From Methanohalophilus levihalophilus (GTDB lineage Archaea; Halobacteriota; Methanosarcinia; Methanosarcinales; Methanosarcinaceae), in the NCBI RefSeq assembly GCF_017874375.1, contig NZ_JAGGLK010000002.1:124001-188000 (forward strand): a stretch of DNA of 64,000 nucleotides. The letters run 5' to 3'. Position numbers and translations under genes: made by a program. The notes beneath the pieces were generated by a model. It was given only the letters and a program-made list of their open reading frames with translations, made no database searches and was not told where the DNA came from. How positions within the stretch are numbered: the first letter of the stretch is position 1; each line of letters starts with the position of its first letter. Below are positions 63,363 through 64,000 of this stretch, one piece after another.

Positions 63363-64000
63363 ATGCTGGATATTATCTCGCCTTCAAGGCTGCACCTTTC
63401 TCTTATTGATCTGAATGCGTCGCTGGGGCGCATAGACGGTGGCATGGGAATCTGTCTTGAAGATCCTCACACTCACATACGTGCTGAGATTGCAGAAAAA
63501 GTGGAAATTACAGGCTCATCTCTCCTTGCAGAAAGAATGAAGTCAGCCGCATCTTCAGTACTTCCCGAAGGAAAGGGAATTCATATTCATGTGGAAGAAG
63601 ATGTTCCCGCTCACGTGGGTTTGGGTTCAGGAACACAGGCCTCCCTTTGTGCTGCAGCGGCTGTAAATGAACTTTATGACCTTGGCATGTCCGTCAGGGA
63701 ACTAGGTATTGCAGTGGGCAGAGGTGGAACATCCGGCATCGGTGTTGCAGGTTTTGAAACAGGCGGTTTTATTGTGGATGGAGGTCACCGTTTTTCCCAA
63801 AAAGGATCATTTTCTCCTTCCTCGGCAAGTCAGGCTCCGCCTGCACCAATTATTTTCAGGGAAGATTTCCCGGACTGGCACATTGTTCTCGCATTACCCG
63901 ATACACAGGGAGCACATGATTCAACAGAAGTCGACATTTTCAAGGAAAAATGTCCAATTCCTCTGCGTGAAGTACAGGAAGTATCACATGTTGTCTTGAT
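63363..64000 (+). CDS. mptG: Beta-ribofuranosylaminobenzene 5'-phosphate synthase (3' part cut by window edge)
   Basis: First committed step of methanopterin synthesis: p-hydroxy- or aminobenzoate plus PRPP. 212 codons visible, GHMP-kinase-like fold: SPSRLHLSLIDLN (6-18), GRIDGGMGICL, and VPAHVGLGSGTQASLCAAAA (about 80-99), then GRGGTSGIGVAGFETGGFIV. Consistent with a methanogen. The ATG sits near the expected transcription start, so the mRNA may be nearly leaderless. Confidence 0.88.
   Translation, partial: MLDIISPSRLHLSLIDLNASLGRIDGGMGICLEDPHTHIRAEIAEKVEITGSSLLAERMKSAASSVLPEGKGIHIHVEEDVPAHVGLGSGTQASLCAAAAVNELYDLGMSVRELGIAVGRGGTSGIGVAGFETGGFIVDGGHRFSQKGSFSPSSASQAPPAPIIFREDFPDWHIVLALPDTQGAHDSTEVDIFKEKCPIPLREVQEVSHVVL

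Noticed and set aside
1-64000. CRISPR arrays, insertion sequences, rRNA or tRNA genes
   Set aside because: No regularly spaced repeats, transposase frames, terminal repeats or cloverleaf-like sequence were recognised in the gaps by eye.

Overview
The window looks like a chromosome segment of a methanogenic archaeon of the Methanosarcinaceae (Methanococcoides / Methanohalophilus / Methanolobus type). The evidence is archaeal: an AglB oligosaccharyltransferase, archaellum genes with class III signal peptides, an archaeal chemotaxis set with CheF, arcTrm11, type 2 methionine aminopeptidase, beta-RFAP synthase (methanopterin synthesis), TATA-box promoters and GGTGA-type ribosome binding sites. 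The genus is an inference. No rRNA, tRNA, CRISPR array or insertion sequence was seen.

Layout. 1-3390 (minus): tRNA methyltransferase (partial), DUF1805 protein, two M24 metallopeptidases and a 48-residue protein. 3693-6225 (plus): sulfate adenylyltransferase cysD-cysN. 6573-26136: a glycan locus with an epimerase and flippase on the plus strand, then a tightly packed 15-gene minus-strand operon. That operon holds a legionaminic-type nonulosonic acid pathway (LegB, LegC, LegG, LegI, LegF), glycosyltransferases, AsnB, an HprK-like kinase and a methyltransferase / DegT / FemAB trio. 26377-29761 (plus): aglB and galU. 29842-32180 (plus): leuD, an unrecognised gene and leuB/aksF. 32196-38379 (minus) and 38862-47136 (plus): two head-to-head archaellum loci; only the plus one has archaellins. 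47295-56450 (minus): cheR-D-C-A-B-Y-F-W and a soluble PAS receptor. 56774-58856 (minus): pyrH, asd, ferredoxin. 59026-64000 (plus): a pilin, an XPD-like helicase, GerW/YtfJ, DUF2953, a small membrane protein and beta-RFAP synthase (partial).

How it fits together: the locus makes a CMP-activated nonulosonate and other sugars, builds and flips a lipid-linked glycan, and AglB can attach it to N-X-S/T sites, of which both mature archaellins have three. The chemotaxis operon controls the neighbouring archaellum.

Main unusual signals: (1) TAG. Three genes (FemAB-like, methyltransferase, leuB/aksF) carry an in-frame TAG followed by same-frame sequence that continues the protein family, while none of the roughly 60 other visible stops is TAG. 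This is what a genome reading TAG as pyrrolysine would look like. (2) A glycosyltransferase at 24065-25195 has its two GT-B domains in swapped order, an apparent natural circular permutation. (3) cysN seems to start at CTG. (4) An (ATC)n tract lies between the TATA box and the expected start of transcription of the archaellin operon. (5) CheD has a cysteine-rich N-terminal extension.
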